64,000 nucleotides of DNA. Origin: Streptomyces bathyalis (lineage in GTDB: Bacteria > Actinomycetota > Actinomycetes > Streptomycetales > Streptomycetaceae). The notes below the pieces were generated by a model. That model saw only the letters and a program-made list of their open reading frames with translations. It was not told the DNA's origin and searched no databases. Shown here piece after piece: positions 30,619 to 39,318 of this stretch. The position numbers and the translations under genes were made by a program. The stretch's first letter is position 1, and each line of letters opens with the position of its first letter. Location: contig NZ_CP048882.1 in the NCBI RefSeq assembly GCF_015910445.1, positions 4,957,501 to 5,021,500 on the forward strand, written 5' to 3'.

Positions 30619-32895
30619 ATGCGCACCGAGTCGAACGCCGCTTCCGCTTCAGGGCCCGGATCAGTCCCGGCCCCGGATTCACCGGATTCCGGGCCGGCGG
30701 ACGCCCCCTCGCCGCTTGCCGCTCCCGGGCCCATGCCGGCTCCGGCAGGCCGCCGGATCCCGCCGCACCTGGTGGGCGCGGCCGTCGGGCTGGCCCTGCT
30801 GGCGGCCGGATATCTGCTTCAGCTGCTGGGCGTGCTGCTCGCGGACACCGCGCTCGTCGTCTCCGGTGCCGTGCTCGGCATCGTCACCGAGTCGTGGGTG
30901 CTCGGCCGCAGGCCGGCCCTGGCCCGGAGCCTCGGCCGGGCCCAGCTGTACCACCCCGTACGGCAGCTGCTCCGGGACGGGCTCCTCCTCGGCGGACTGG
31001 CACGGCTCGATGCGCTGCGCCCCGTCCACTACGCGGCCTGGCTGCTGATCGCGGTGCTCGGCTGCTGGGCGGCACACTTCATGTGCCAGGGCGTGGCCGC
31101 ACGCGTACGACGGTCGCGCAGGCTGCCCGTGGTCACCCGCAACATCGACGTCTCCGCGTTGCGCATCGGCCCCACACCGCCGGCGCTCTTCGGGCGGAAC
31201 GGCGCGGCGCGGCTGCTGGCGTGCAGCGCACTCATCACGGCCGGGGCCACGGCCACCGCCGTGACGGGCAGCGCACGCTGGGGCGCCCTGGTGGCGCTGC
31301 TGTGCTGGGCGGTTCTGCTGACCGGCGTCGTGCACCTGGCCTGCAGGCTGCTGCCGGGGAGGCGTCCGGCCGGTGAGGACGAAGTGCTGGCCTGGCTCGA
31401 CGGCTGGCTGACGGCGTACCGGCCCACGGTCGGGATGTACTTCTCCGGCGGCACATCCTCCGCGTACCAGGCGAACATGTGGCTGCCGATGCTCGCCCGG
31501 CTGGAGGGACGTCCGCTGATCGTGCTGCGCGAGCGCTTCATGGTGCGGCGCATCGACGCGACAGACATCCCCATCCTGTGCATCCCGAAGGTCGCCCATC
31601 TGATGCGCCTGGAACAGTCCGGCCTGCCCGTCCTGCTCCACCCGGCGAACTCCGGCAAGACCTCGCACGTGCTGCGCATCCCCACGATCAAGCACGCGTT
31701 CATCAACCACGGCGAGAGCGACAAGCTCTCCTCCTGCAATCCCTACGCCAAGGCCTACGACGAGGTCTGGGTCGCCGGCCCCGCGGCCCGCGAGCGCTAC
31801 CGCCTCGCCGGGATCGGCGTACGCGACGAGGACGTGGTGGAGGTGGGCCGCCCGCAGCTGGAGCCCGTCCGCCCGTACGCGGGGCCGCCCGCCACAGGGG
31901 AACCCGTCACCGTGCTGTACGCCCCGACCTGGGAGGGCTGGACCGACGATCCGGGCAACACGTCGCTGCCGCTGGCGGGCGAGCGGATCGTTTCCGCGCT
32001 GCTCGCGGACGAGCGGGTCCGGCTGCTCTACAAGCCGCACCCGATGACCGGTTCGGTCGATCCGGCCGTGAGGGACGTGGATCTGCGCATCCGCGAGCAG
32101 ATCGCCGACGCCAACGCCTCCCGGCGCGCGCAGGCCCCGAGCGGGGAACGCGCGGAGCGAGTGGCGGAGCTGGAGCGGCGTGAGGCAGAACTGGCCGCAC
32201 TCGACGGCCAGGGGTCCGGGCGCGGCTGGGACGAGGCGGAGCGCATGCTGCGGCAGCACCCGGGGGCATGGCCGTCGGCCGCGACGGTCCTCGACGCCGT
32301 GGAGGCGTGGGAGGAGTGCTACTGGCGGGCCTGCGACCCGGCGGAGCATCAGGTGCTCACGGGGCCGCGACCGGGCATCCACTCGTGCTTCAACCAGGCC
32401 GACCTGCTCGTCTCCGACGTCTCCAGCGTGGTGTCGGACTATCTGAGCAGCGAGAAGCCGTATGCCGTCGTGAACACCACGGGGCTGACGGAGGAGGAGT
32501 TCCGCGCCGGCTTCCCGACCGTACGTGCGGCCACGATCCTGACGCCGGAGGCCGAGGGGATCCCCGCTCTGCTGGAGTCGGTCCGCGAACCGGCAACCGA
32601 CGCGCTGCGGCCGGCTCGCACTGAGCTCAAGGCGTATCTGCTGGGCCCGGACGAGCCGCCCTCAGCCGTCCGTTTCGGAAGGGCAGTGGACGCGCTGCGT
32701 GCCGAGGCTGAGGCCCACCGGGCGCGCGGCGCCGAGCTGGCGGGGCACGACGTGCCGATCGAGCCGGGCGAGCAGACCGTGTCGGCAGAGGCAGCCGGCG
32801 AGGCGAGCTCGTCGGACCCGCCGGGCCGGCGTGGGCGTGCAGGTCAGCTGCTGGCCGAAGGGCTGGGCGAAGCGTTCGGTGACGACTCGCTCTGA
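30619..32895 (+). CDS. Membrane-anchored CDP-glycerol glycerophosphotransferase family protein
   Basis: A 758-residue protein. N-terminal Pro/Ser-rich region (1-50), about four membrane segments (about 52-90, 138-152, 195-245), then a GT-B-like domain. TagF-family blocks are visible: HPANSGKTSHVLRIPTIK, HGESDKLSSCNPYAKAYDEVWVAG, VTVLYAPTWEGW, YKPHPMTG and DLLVSDVSSVVSDYLSS near the end. The family adds glycerol-phosphate or similar polyol-phosphate units to wall teichoic acid-like polymers. It converges on a large glycosyltransferase gene with the two 3' ends overlapping by 52 bp. Start ATG has GGGGAGG 4-10 bases upstream. Exact donor substrate unknown. Confidence 0.88.
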   Translation: MRTESNAASASGPGSVPAPDSPDSGPADAPSPLAAPGPMPAPAGRRIPPHLVGAAVGLALLAAGYLLQLLGVLLADTALVVSGAVLGIVTESWVLGRRPALARSLGRAQLYHPVRQLLRDGLLLGGLARLDALRPVHYAAWLLIAVLGCWAAHFMCQGVAARVRRSRRLPVVTRNIDVSALRIGPTPPALFGRNGAARLLACSALITAGATATAVTGSARWGALVALLCWAVLLTGVVHLACRLLPGRRPAGEDEVLAWLDGWLTAYRPTVGMYFSGGTSSAYQANMWLPMLARLEGRPLIVLRERFMVRRIDATDIPILCIPKVAHLMRLEQSGLPVLLHPANSGKTSHVLRIPTIKHAFINHGESDKLSSCNPYAKAYDEVWVAGPAARERYRLAGIGVRDEDVVEVGRPQLEPVRPYAGPPATGEPVTVLYAPTWEGWTDDPGNTSLPLAGERIVSALLADERVRLLYKPHPMTGSVDPAVRDVDLRIREQIADANASRRAQAPSGERAERVAELERREAELAALDGQGSGRGWDEAERMLRQHPGAWPSAATVLDAVEAWEECYWRACDPAEHQVLTGPRPGIHSCFNQADLLVSDVSSVVSDYLSSEKPYAVVNTTGLTEEEFRAGFPTVRAATILTPEAEGIPALLESVREPATDALRPARTELKAYLLGPDEPPSAVRFGRAVDALRAEAEAHRARGAELAGHDVPIEPGEQTVSAEAAGEASSSDPPGRRGRAGQLLAEGLGEAFGDDSL

Positions 32896-35408
32896 CCCTT
32901 GCTCCCCGGCGCCGCGGCGCGCTTCGGCGCGGGCTCCAGCGGCTTCTCCAGCGGCAGCGGCTGCAGCGCCACCACCAGGTCGTTGACCAGGGAGAAGTAG
33001 AACCAGATCCCTGTCTCCGTCTCGCCGAGCCGGACGCGGGGCACCAGGTCGGTCTTCTTGCGGTCGGAGAGGTCGCCGAGCAGCCGCCCGAAGCGCACGC
33101 GCGGCGCGCCGTCCTCCGTACCGGCCCGCAGCCACAGGTCCCACACGCCCTTCAGCTCCCCGGAGTCGAGAGCCGCCGGCAGCTCGTACGGAAGCTCGAA
33201 CGAGGCCGAGGGCACGAGCCCGGGGGTGAGCTGGAAGGGAAGCTCGAAGTCCGGCTCCGTCTTCGCGCGGGAGACGGCCACGATGCAGCTGCCGTCCTCG
33301 TCCGCCGCCTGCGCGGCGAGCCCGTACAACTCGGCGCGCACGGTGCAGGCGTCCTCGCCGAGCTCCACGGAGGTGACCTCGGCGTGGCCGCGCCGGTGCC
33401 AGGCCCGTACGGCGAGATAGCCGTCGAGCGTGGTGTAGGGCACGCGGGGCGTGAGCACGCCGTCGCTGTCGACGGGTGCGGGCATCGACAGAAGCCGGGC
33501 CGTCTCGACGAGTTCGGACTGGATCCGCTTGCGCTTGCCGTCCACGAGCCGCTCGACGTAGGTGTCCCAGCGGTCCTCCGTCAGCGGGTGCGCGATGCGT
33601 TCGAGCCGTACCTCGACCCAGCCGTCGACGGCTTCGGCGCGCGGCGGGATCGGGATGCGGTGCGGTGTTCCGCTGTCGCGCCGCGAGCGTACGAGCAGGA
33701 CGGACGGTGTCTTCGGCAGCCGCTTGGCGAGCAGGCGGATCACGAGCGAACCGTCGGTGGCGACGCGTGTGCGGGCGATGGGCCGGCGCAGCTTGGCGGC
33801 CGGACGGTTCGCGTCGCGGCGGCGCCGCCAGGCCCGTACGGCAGGACGCAGCACGGGTCCGGCGACCCGCAGGGCGAATCGGCGGAAGGGACGGGACGGT
33901 GGCGCGGTCGGATGGACCGGGCTCGGGCTCTTCTTCGCCGCGGGTGCCGGCGAGAGAGGGGAGGACGGGGCGGAGGCCGCGGGAGCGGACGCTGTCACGG
34001 GCGCGGGTGCCGTACCCGGCGGCGGACCTTGTACGGGAGTCTCCTCCGCGACGGGTGCGATCGCGGGCCCGGACCCGGTGGACGCCGGTGTGGGTGCCGG
34101 GGCCTCCGTCTCCGCAGCGGTTGCTGCTGCGGCACCCGCTGCGGCTCCGGCAGCGGCTCCGGACCGGTGTGCGTGCTCCGTCCCCGCCCGGATCCGCTCC
34201 GGCTGTGCGCCCCTGCTCCTGCGCTGTTCCAGCAGTTTCTCGATCAGCTGCTCGTACTCGCCGGCGATGCGCTCCGGTGAGTAGCGGGCGGCCTTCTCCA
34301 GCGCTGCCTGGCTCATCCGGTACCGCAGCTCGGGGTTCTCGATCAGCTGCAACAACGCGTCGGCGAACGCGCGGACGCTGTCCTTCTCCGTCGGGCCGAG
34401 CGGTGCGAGCAGCCCGTCCTGCCCGTTGTCGATGATCTCTCCGGGGCCGTAGGGGCAGTCCGTGCTGACGACCGGGACCCCGCAGTGCATCGCCTCGACG
34501 AGAGTCATCCCGAAGGACTCGGCGTCCGAGGACACGGCCGCGATGGCGCCCTTGGCCCACTCGGCCTCGATGGGGGCGTGCGGTCCCATGAGGAAGGCAC
34601 GGTCGTAGAGGCCGAGGCTGTCGATCCTCGCGCGCAGCGCGGCCTGTTGCCGGCCCCGTCCGTACAGCCGCAGCCGCCAGTCCGGGTGCTTCTCGGCGAC
34701 GAGGGCGAACGCCTTGAGAAGGCGGTCGTAGCGCTTCACCTTGATCAGCCGCCCGGCGGCGACGATCAGCTTGCTCTCGCCGTCGGACGGCTCGACGTCC
34801 ACGGCCGGTACGGCGTTGGGGATGCAGGTGATGAGGGCGTCGCCCTCGGCGGTCTCGGTGCCGCTGCCGGTGATGGCGGCGCGGTAGTTCGCGGCGTCGG
34901 CGTAGGAGACGGTGACGAAGGCGTCGAGGAGCGGGATCGCGGCGTCCTGGTGCGAGCGGACGTGTTCGCTGTGCATGGCGTGGGTGAGATGTTCCTGGCC
35001 GATGCGCAGGTAGCGGTCGCTTCCGTAGGCCGCGAGATAGTCGTTGATCTTGGGGCGGGTGGCGATGACGACGTCGGCGTCGGTGTTGCGCAGGAACTCC
35101 TCGACGCGTACGTCGCCCAGGTGCGTGGCGACCCCGCGCTCCAGATGGTCGGCGCCCTCGGTGAAGCGGTGGCTGGGCTCGCGGAAGCGGGGGTCGTCGC
35201 CCTCGTAGCCGCGTTCGGTGCGGCGCAGTTCCAGCAGGTGGGTCATGGTGACCCGGGGGTCGAAGGAGAGAGCGGTCTCACGGACCGTACGGCGGAGGCT
35301 GACGACTTCGACCGAGTGACGATCGGCAAGTGCTCGGGAAAGGTTCACCGTCGAGCGGATCGTTCCCCCGATTCCGTAGGCGTTGTCCAGCAGAAAAGAG
35401 ATTTTCAT
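32844..35408 (-). CDS. Large GT4 family glycosyltransferase with C-terminal accessory domain
   Basis: An 854-residue protein. Residues 1 to about 395 form a complete GT4 glycosyltransferase: KISFLLDNAYGIGGTIRSTVNLS at the start, KLIVAAGRLIKVKRYDRLLKAF and the donor-site motif SDAESFGMTLVEAMHCGVPVVSTDCPYGPGEII in outline. A low-complexity Ala/Pro/Ser linker (about 410-510) leads to a C-terminal region of about 330 residues with many aromatic and charged residues and no motif I recognise; it resembles the accessory domains attached to teichoic-acid-type transferases. The ATG precedes the first beta-strand directly. Substrate inferred as a cell-surface polymer from the neighbouring TagF-like gene. 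Confidence 0.85.
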   Translation of the reverse strand: MKISFLLDNAYGIGGTIRSTVNLSRALADRHSVEVVSLRRTVRETALSFDPRVTMTHLLELRRTERGYEGDDPRFREPSHRFTEGADHLERGVATHLGDVRVEEFLRNTDADVVIATRPKINDYLAAYGSDRYLRIGQEHLTHAMHSEHVRSHQDAAIPLLDAFVTVSYADAANYRAAITGSGTETAEGDALITCIPNAVPAVDVEPSDGESKLIVAAGRLIKVKRYDRLLKAFALVAEKHPDWRLRLYGRGRQQAALRARIDSLGLYDRAFLMGPHAPIEAEWAKGAIAAVSSDAESFGMTLVEAMHCGVPVVSTDCPYGPGEIIDNGQDGLLAPLGPTEKDSVRAFADALLQLIENPELRYRMSQAALEKAARYSPERIAGEYEQLIEKLLEQRRSRGAQPERIRAGTEHAHRSGAAAGAAAGAAAATAAETEAPAPTPASTGSGPAIAPVAEETPVQGPPPGTAPAPVTASAPAASAPSSPLSPAPAAKKSPSPVHPTAPPSRPFRRFALRVAGPVLRPAVRAWRRRRDANRPAAKLRRPIARTRVATDGSLVIRLLAKRLPKTPSVLLVRSRRDSGTPHRIPIPPRAEAVDGWVEVRLERIAHPLTEDRWDTYVERLVDGKRKRIQSELVETARLLSMPAPVDSDGVLTPRVPYTTLDGYLAVRAWHRRGHAEVTSVELGEDACTVRAELYGLAAQAADEDGSCIVAVSRAKTEPDFELPFQLTPGLVPSASFELPYELPAALDSGELKGVWDLWLRAGTEDGAPRVRFGRLLGDLSDRKKTDLVPRVRLGETETGIWFYFSLVNDLVVALQPLPLEKPLEPAPKRAAAPGSKGQSESSPNASPSPSASS

Positions 35409-35754
35409 CTGGCCCGTTCCTCACAGCTACCGCTCGAAAATGGCATTCGAAATGCCCCATATCTGCAGTATTGTCCATATGTGATGTGAAAATAGCCAGC
35501 AGGGTCGAAGTCGACGTGTTCAGGCGGGCGATGCCTGCGGACGCTGTCCGGCGGGACCGGCCCCCAACACCGGCTGAACCATCGGTGGACGAGGGACGTC
35601 GGTCGGCGGAAGCCCTGTTCGCAGGGGCCTCCAGGGCGTGCATGCGGGGGTGGCGGGCTCGTATACAGGGCGGTGGGTGCTGCGGAACCTGCAAATTCTC
35701 CGGTCCGGGGCGCCTTCGTTCCGCCGTTCCGCCGCACGAGGAGAAGCGCTCGCC
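35409..35754. other. Divergent intergenic region with an AT-rich patch
   Basis: 346 bp between the glycosyltransferase and methyltransferase starts. Bases about 35430-35495 are strikingly AT-rich for this genome and hold a hairpin (GGCATT-CGA-AATGCC, 35442-35456). Likely carries the promoters of both genes; I cannot fix their exact positions. Confidence 0.45.
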
Positions 35755-36726
35755 ATGACCTCCACCTCCACGCCCCGCGCAGGGGCCACGGACGCACACG
35801 ACACAGCAGCGGGGGACGGGCAGGAAAAGCTGCCGCAGCCTCGTTCCTTCCGCGAAGTCCGCGGCTGGTTCTACAACACCGACATCGTCCTGTTCGACTG
35901 GTTGCTCTCGCGGCAGGACAGGCTCGAACAGCGCGGCGATCTGCTGGAGATGGGTGCCTATCTCGGCAAGAGCGCCATCATGCTGCAGTCGTACCTCGCG
36001 CCCGGTGAGACGTTCACCGTGTGCGACCTGTTCGGCTCCGCGGCACCCAGCGCCAGCAACGAGCGCGAGATGCGCGGTTCGTACTCGACCCTGACGCGGC
36101 GGGGATTCGAGAGCAACTTCCTCTCCTTCCACGACGAACTGCCGCGCGTGCTGCACGCGCCCACCTCCGTCGTTCCCGCTGAGGTCGAGGCGGGCAGCTG
36201 CCGGTTCGTCCACGTGGACGCGTCCCACCTCTACGAGCACGTGCGCCCCGACATAGCCGCCGCCCGCACCACGCTCAGGCCCGACGGCTTGGTCGTCCTG
36301 GACGACTACCGCTCCTCGCACACCCCCGGGGTGGCGTGTGCGACGTGGCAGGCCGTGCTGGAGGACGGACTGCGCCCGGTGTGTGTCAGCGCCCAGAAGT
36401 TCTACGGCACTTGGGGCGACCCCGCCCCCGTGCAGGACGAACTGCACGCGGCGCTGCGTGAGCGCGGCGACTGCTGGCTGCAGTGGCAGGACGTCGCGGG
36501 TCACCGGCTGCTGCTGGTGGGCGCGGACAAGGCGGAGATCCCGCAGCTGCCGCGCTCCCGGCATGCGAAATCCCGGGCCGGGGCCCGGGATTCCGAGGGT
36601 GACGGTGCGCGGGGCGGCAGGGGCGCGGCGCTGTCCGCGCTGTCCCGCCGCACCGCCCGCGAGGTGCTGCCCCCGGTGATATCCCGTCACCTGTCCCGAG
36701 TGCTGCGCGGCGCCCGGGACAGGTGA
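35755..36726 (+). CDS. Class I SAM-dependent methyltransferase
   Basis: A 323-residue protein. The Rossmann core is visible: LLEMGAYLGKSAIML (SAM loop, about 62-76), TFTVCDLFGSA with the acidic residue after strand 2, RFVHVDASHLYEHVRPDI (about 155-172) and LRPDGLVVLDDYRSSH. This resembles TylF/cephalosporin-hydroxylase-like methyltransferases acting on sugars or glycopolymers. Residues about 270-323 are a basic tail. Its place next to two glycopolymer genes suggests sugar O-methylation at the cell surface. GAGGAGAAG lies 9-17 bases before the ATG. Confidence 0.83.
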   Translation: MTSTSTPRAGATDAHDTAAGDGQEKLPQPRSFREVRGWFYNTDIVLFDWLLSRQDRLEQRGDLLEMGAYLGKSAIMLQSYLAPGETFTVCDLFGSAAPSASNEREMRGSYSTLTRRGFESNFLSFHDELPRVLHAPTSVVPAEVEAGSCRFVHVDASHLYEHVRPDIAAARTTLRPDGLVVLDDYRSSHTPGVACATWQAVLEDGLRPVCVSAQKFYGTWGDPAPVQDELHAALRERGDCWLQWQDVAGHRLLLVGADKAEIPQLPRSRHAKSRAGARDSEGDGARGGRGAALSALSRRTAREVLPPVISRHLSRVLRGARDR

Positions 36727-36804
36727 CGGGAGGGGCGGCCCCCGCGTCGTCCGCTGTGCTGTTGTGCTGTCCGGCTCCGATGCCGAAGTAAGGCAGTACC
36801 GCCC

Positions 36805-37761
36805 CTACTTCACGGCGCCGGCCATCATGCCCGAGACGAACTGACGCTGGAACGCGAAGAAGACGATCAGCGGGATGACCATCGACACGAAGGCGCCCGG
36901 CGCCAGCACGTCGATGTTGTTGCCGAACTGGCGGACCTGCTGCTGGAGAGCCACCGTGATCGGCGGATTTCCGGAGTCGGCGAAGATCAGAGCGACCAGC
37001 ATGTCGTTCCACACCCACAGGAACTGGAAGATGCCCAGCGAGGCGATGGCGGGACCGCCCAGAGGCATGACCACGCGGGTGAAGAGCCGGACCTCTCCGG
37101 CGCCGTCGAGACGGGCCGCCTCCAGCAGTTCGCGCGGGATCTCACCGAAGAAGTTCCGGAGAAGGAAGATCGCGAACGGCAGACCGAAGGCTGTGTGGAA
37201 GATGACCACACCCACCGTGGTCTCGAAGAGCCCCAGGGCGTTGAACAGCTTGGCGATCGGAATCAGAGCCACCTGCACCGGGACCACGAGCAGTCCCACG
37301 ACCAGCAGGAAGAACCAGTCGCGGCCGGGGAAGTCCAGCCAGGCGAAGGCGTATCCGGCGAGTGCGCCGATGACGACGACGGTCACCGTGGACGGGATCG
37401 TGATCATCATCGTGGTGAAGAGCGAGCCCGTGACCACGTCGTTGGCGAGCAGGGCGTCGTAGTTCGCCGTCGAGAACTGACCGGCGTCCAGCACCCAGGG
37501 GAAGCTGGAGTTGAGGTCGAAGATCTCCCACCAGCCGGAGAGGGAGATGTTCTCCGGGCTGCGCAGCGACGAACTCAGCAGACCCGCCGTGGGCATCAGC
37601 CACAGGAGCGCGATGATGACCAGGCCCAGCCGCACCGCCCAGTGGCCGGTCAGGGTGACCAGCCGGGAGGCGACGGAGGTCTTCTTCTGCTGGCCCTTGG
37701 GCACCGAAGGCTTCGGGGAGTCGACGGCGGGTTCGGGTTGGGCCGCACTGACCGCGGTCAT
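36805..37761 (-). CDS. Carbohydrate ABC transporter permease (MalG type)
   Basis: A 318-residue permease with six membrane helices (first near 44-62, last near 288-306) and the EAA loop PRELLEAARLDGAGEVRLFTRVVMPLGGP at about 202-230. It pairs with the MalF-type permease encoded upstream; the ATG overlaps that gene's stop (ATGA). No ATPase gene is in the operon; in streptomycetes such importers usually share the MsiK ATPase encoded elsewhere. The substrate is probably an oligosaccharide; nothing fixes which one. Confidence 0.92.
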   Translation of the reverse strand: MTAVSAAQPEPAVDSPKPSVPKGQQKKTSVASRLVTLTGHWAVRLGLVIIALLWLMPTAGLLSSSLRSPENISLSGWWEIFDLNSSFPWVLDAGQFSTANYDALLANDVVTGSLFTTMMITIPSTVTVVVIGALAGYAFAWLDFPGRDWFFLLVVGLLVVPVQVALIPIAKLFNALGLFETTVGVVIFHTAFGLPFAIFLLRNFFGEIPRELLEAARLDGAGEVRLFTRVVMPLGGPAIASLGIFQFLWVWNDMLVALIFADSGNPPITVALQQQVRQFGNNIDVLAPGAFVSMVIPLIVFFAFQRQFVSGMMAGAVK

Positions 37762-39191
37762 CGGCGTGACTCCCTTCGCAGGCGGCGGATGTTGACGACC
37801 ATCACCGGTACCACGAGGAGCAGCAGGATGACGGCGATGGCACTGCCCACACCCTGGTTCGACTTCGTGCCGAATGACGAGAGATACAGCTCGAGAGCGA
37901 GGACGTTGGCGTCCTTCTGGCTCGCGCTCGGGGCGATGACGTAGACGAGGTCGAAGATCTTCATCACGTTGATCATCAACGTGACGATGACGACACCGAG
38001 GACCGGAGCCAGTACCGGCACGGTGATCTTGCGGAAGACCTGCCACTCGTTCGCGCCGTCGACCCTCGCGGCCTCCAGCAACTCACGTGGCACGCCCGCG
38101 AGTCCGGCCGCGATCAGGACCATGGCGAAGCCCGCCCACATCCACACGTAGGAACCGATGATGGAGGGGGTCACCAGGGTCGAACCGAGCCAGTCGACGC
38201 CGTTGTACGGAGCGGCGAAGTTCGAGGCGGGCAGGCGGAGTTTGGCGCCGTCGGCCGCCGAAGGCAGCGAGAACGTGCCGTCGGCCGCGGTCTCGGCCTT
38301 GCCGACGACCTTGCCGCCCTTGACCGCCTCGACCTTGATGCCCTTGAGCGCCTTCTCCTTCCCGTCGATGACGTCCGGCTTGCCGGCGCCACCGGGGGCG
38401 AAGTCGAGCCAGACGGTGCCGCTGACACCGCCGGACTTGGCGGGCGGTGCCGACTTGGCGCCGGCCGCACCGGCCACGTCCTTCGGCGGCACGCCGACCA
38501 GCGCGAGGTTGGCCGGATCGGCCGCGGACACCGACGACTTGGTGGTGAAGGCGCCGCCGCCGGACTTGGCCAGCTCGGCGTTGGGCCGGGGACGGGCGCC
38601 GGGCCAGGCGGAGGACTCGGCGAAGGTGTCGTGCACTCCGACCCAGACGGCGTTGGCGACGCCCTTGTCCGGGTCCTGCTCGTACACGAGCTTGAAGATG
38701 ATGCCCGAGGCGAGCATGGAGATCGCCATCGGCATGAAGATGATGAGCTTGAACGCCGTGCCCCACCGCACCCGTTCGGTCAGCACGGCGAAGATCAGAC
38801 CGAGAGCCGTGCAGACGGACGGGACGACGATGATCCAGACGAGGTTGTTCTTGAGCGCCGTCAGGTTGTCTTCGTCGGTGAAGATCGTGGCGTAGTTGCC
38901 GAATCCGACGAAGCTCGATCCGGAGGCGTCGAAGGTGCTGCGGAAGACCGAGTACAGGATCGGGTAGACGACGAGTGCACCCAGCAGCACCAGCGCGGGC
39001 ATCAGGAACGCGAAGGCGATCCCGGGCCTCGCGCGCATCACGGAGACCTTGGCAGGTGTCGGCTTCGGTCCTGAGGGTACGGCGGCGTTCCTGGCTGTTC
39101 CGGCCGGCGATTTCGTGCCGACTGCGGCGCCGGAGGAGTCACCTGCGCCTGGCGGTTCGTCCGTTGGCGGGGAGGGCGTTGGGGTGGGCAT
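37758..39191 (-). CDS. Carbohydrate ABC transporter permease (MalF type) with inserted extracytoplasmic domain
   Basis: A 477-residue permease, about 160 longer than usual. After a Pro-rich N terminus, helices lie near 59-80, 117-136 and 148-170. Residues about 172-338 then form a hydrophilic insert, the second half of which looks like a carboxypeptidase-regulatory or Cna-B type beta-sandwich (SGTVWLDFAPGG, GIKVEAVKGGKVVGKAETAADGTFSLP). The helices resume at about 340-365, with the EAA loop PRELLEAARVDGANEWQVFRKITVP at about 368-392 and two more helices. By helix count the insert is outside the membrane. The ATG follows the binding-protein gene by 127 bp containing a long hairpin. Confidence 0.9.
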   Translation of the reverse strand: MPTPTPSPPTDEPPGAGDSSGAAVGTKSPAGTARNAAVPSGPKPTPAKVSVMRARPGIAFAFLMPALVLLGALVVYPILYSVFRSTFDASGSSFVGFGNYATIFTDEDNLTALKNNLVWIIVVPSVCTALGLIFAVLTERVRWGTAFKLIIFMPMAISMLASGIIFKLVYEQDPDKGVANAVWVGVHDTFAESSAWPGARPRPNAELAKSGGGAFTTKSSVSAADPANLALVGVPPKDVAGAAGAKSAPPAKSGGVSGTVWLDFAPGGAGKPDVIDGKEKALKGIKVEAVKGGKVVGKAETAADGTFSLPSAADGAKLRLPASNFAAPYNGVDWLGSTLVTPSIIGSYVWMWAGFAMVLIAAGLAGVPRELLEAARVDGANEWQVFRKITVPVLAPVLGVVIVTLMINVMKIFDLVYVIAPSASQKDANVLALELYLSSFGTKSNQGVGSAIAVILLLLVVPVMVVNIRRLRRESRR

Positions 39192-39258
39192 GACGGTGTT
39201 GTCCCTTGTCCGGGTCCTGGCGTTCCCAGGCTTGGAGGTGGCTGGAAGCGAGCGGTGT

Positions 39259-39302
39259 CGCCTGTGCCGGACCGGCCGCGAACGGCCGGTCCGGCACAGG
39301 CG
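39259..39302 (-). promoter_or_regulatory. 20-bp hairpin with UUCG loop between binding-protein and permease genes
   Basis: Arms 39259-39278 and 39283-39302 are perfectly complementary over 20 bp; on the transcribed (minus) strand the loop is TTCG. It begins 16 bases after the binding-protein stop. Such structures commonly stabilise the upstream mRNA or partly terminate, giving more binding protein than permease. That role is inferred. Confidence 0.8.
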
Positions 39303-39318
39303 GTTGTGTCGCTGCTCG

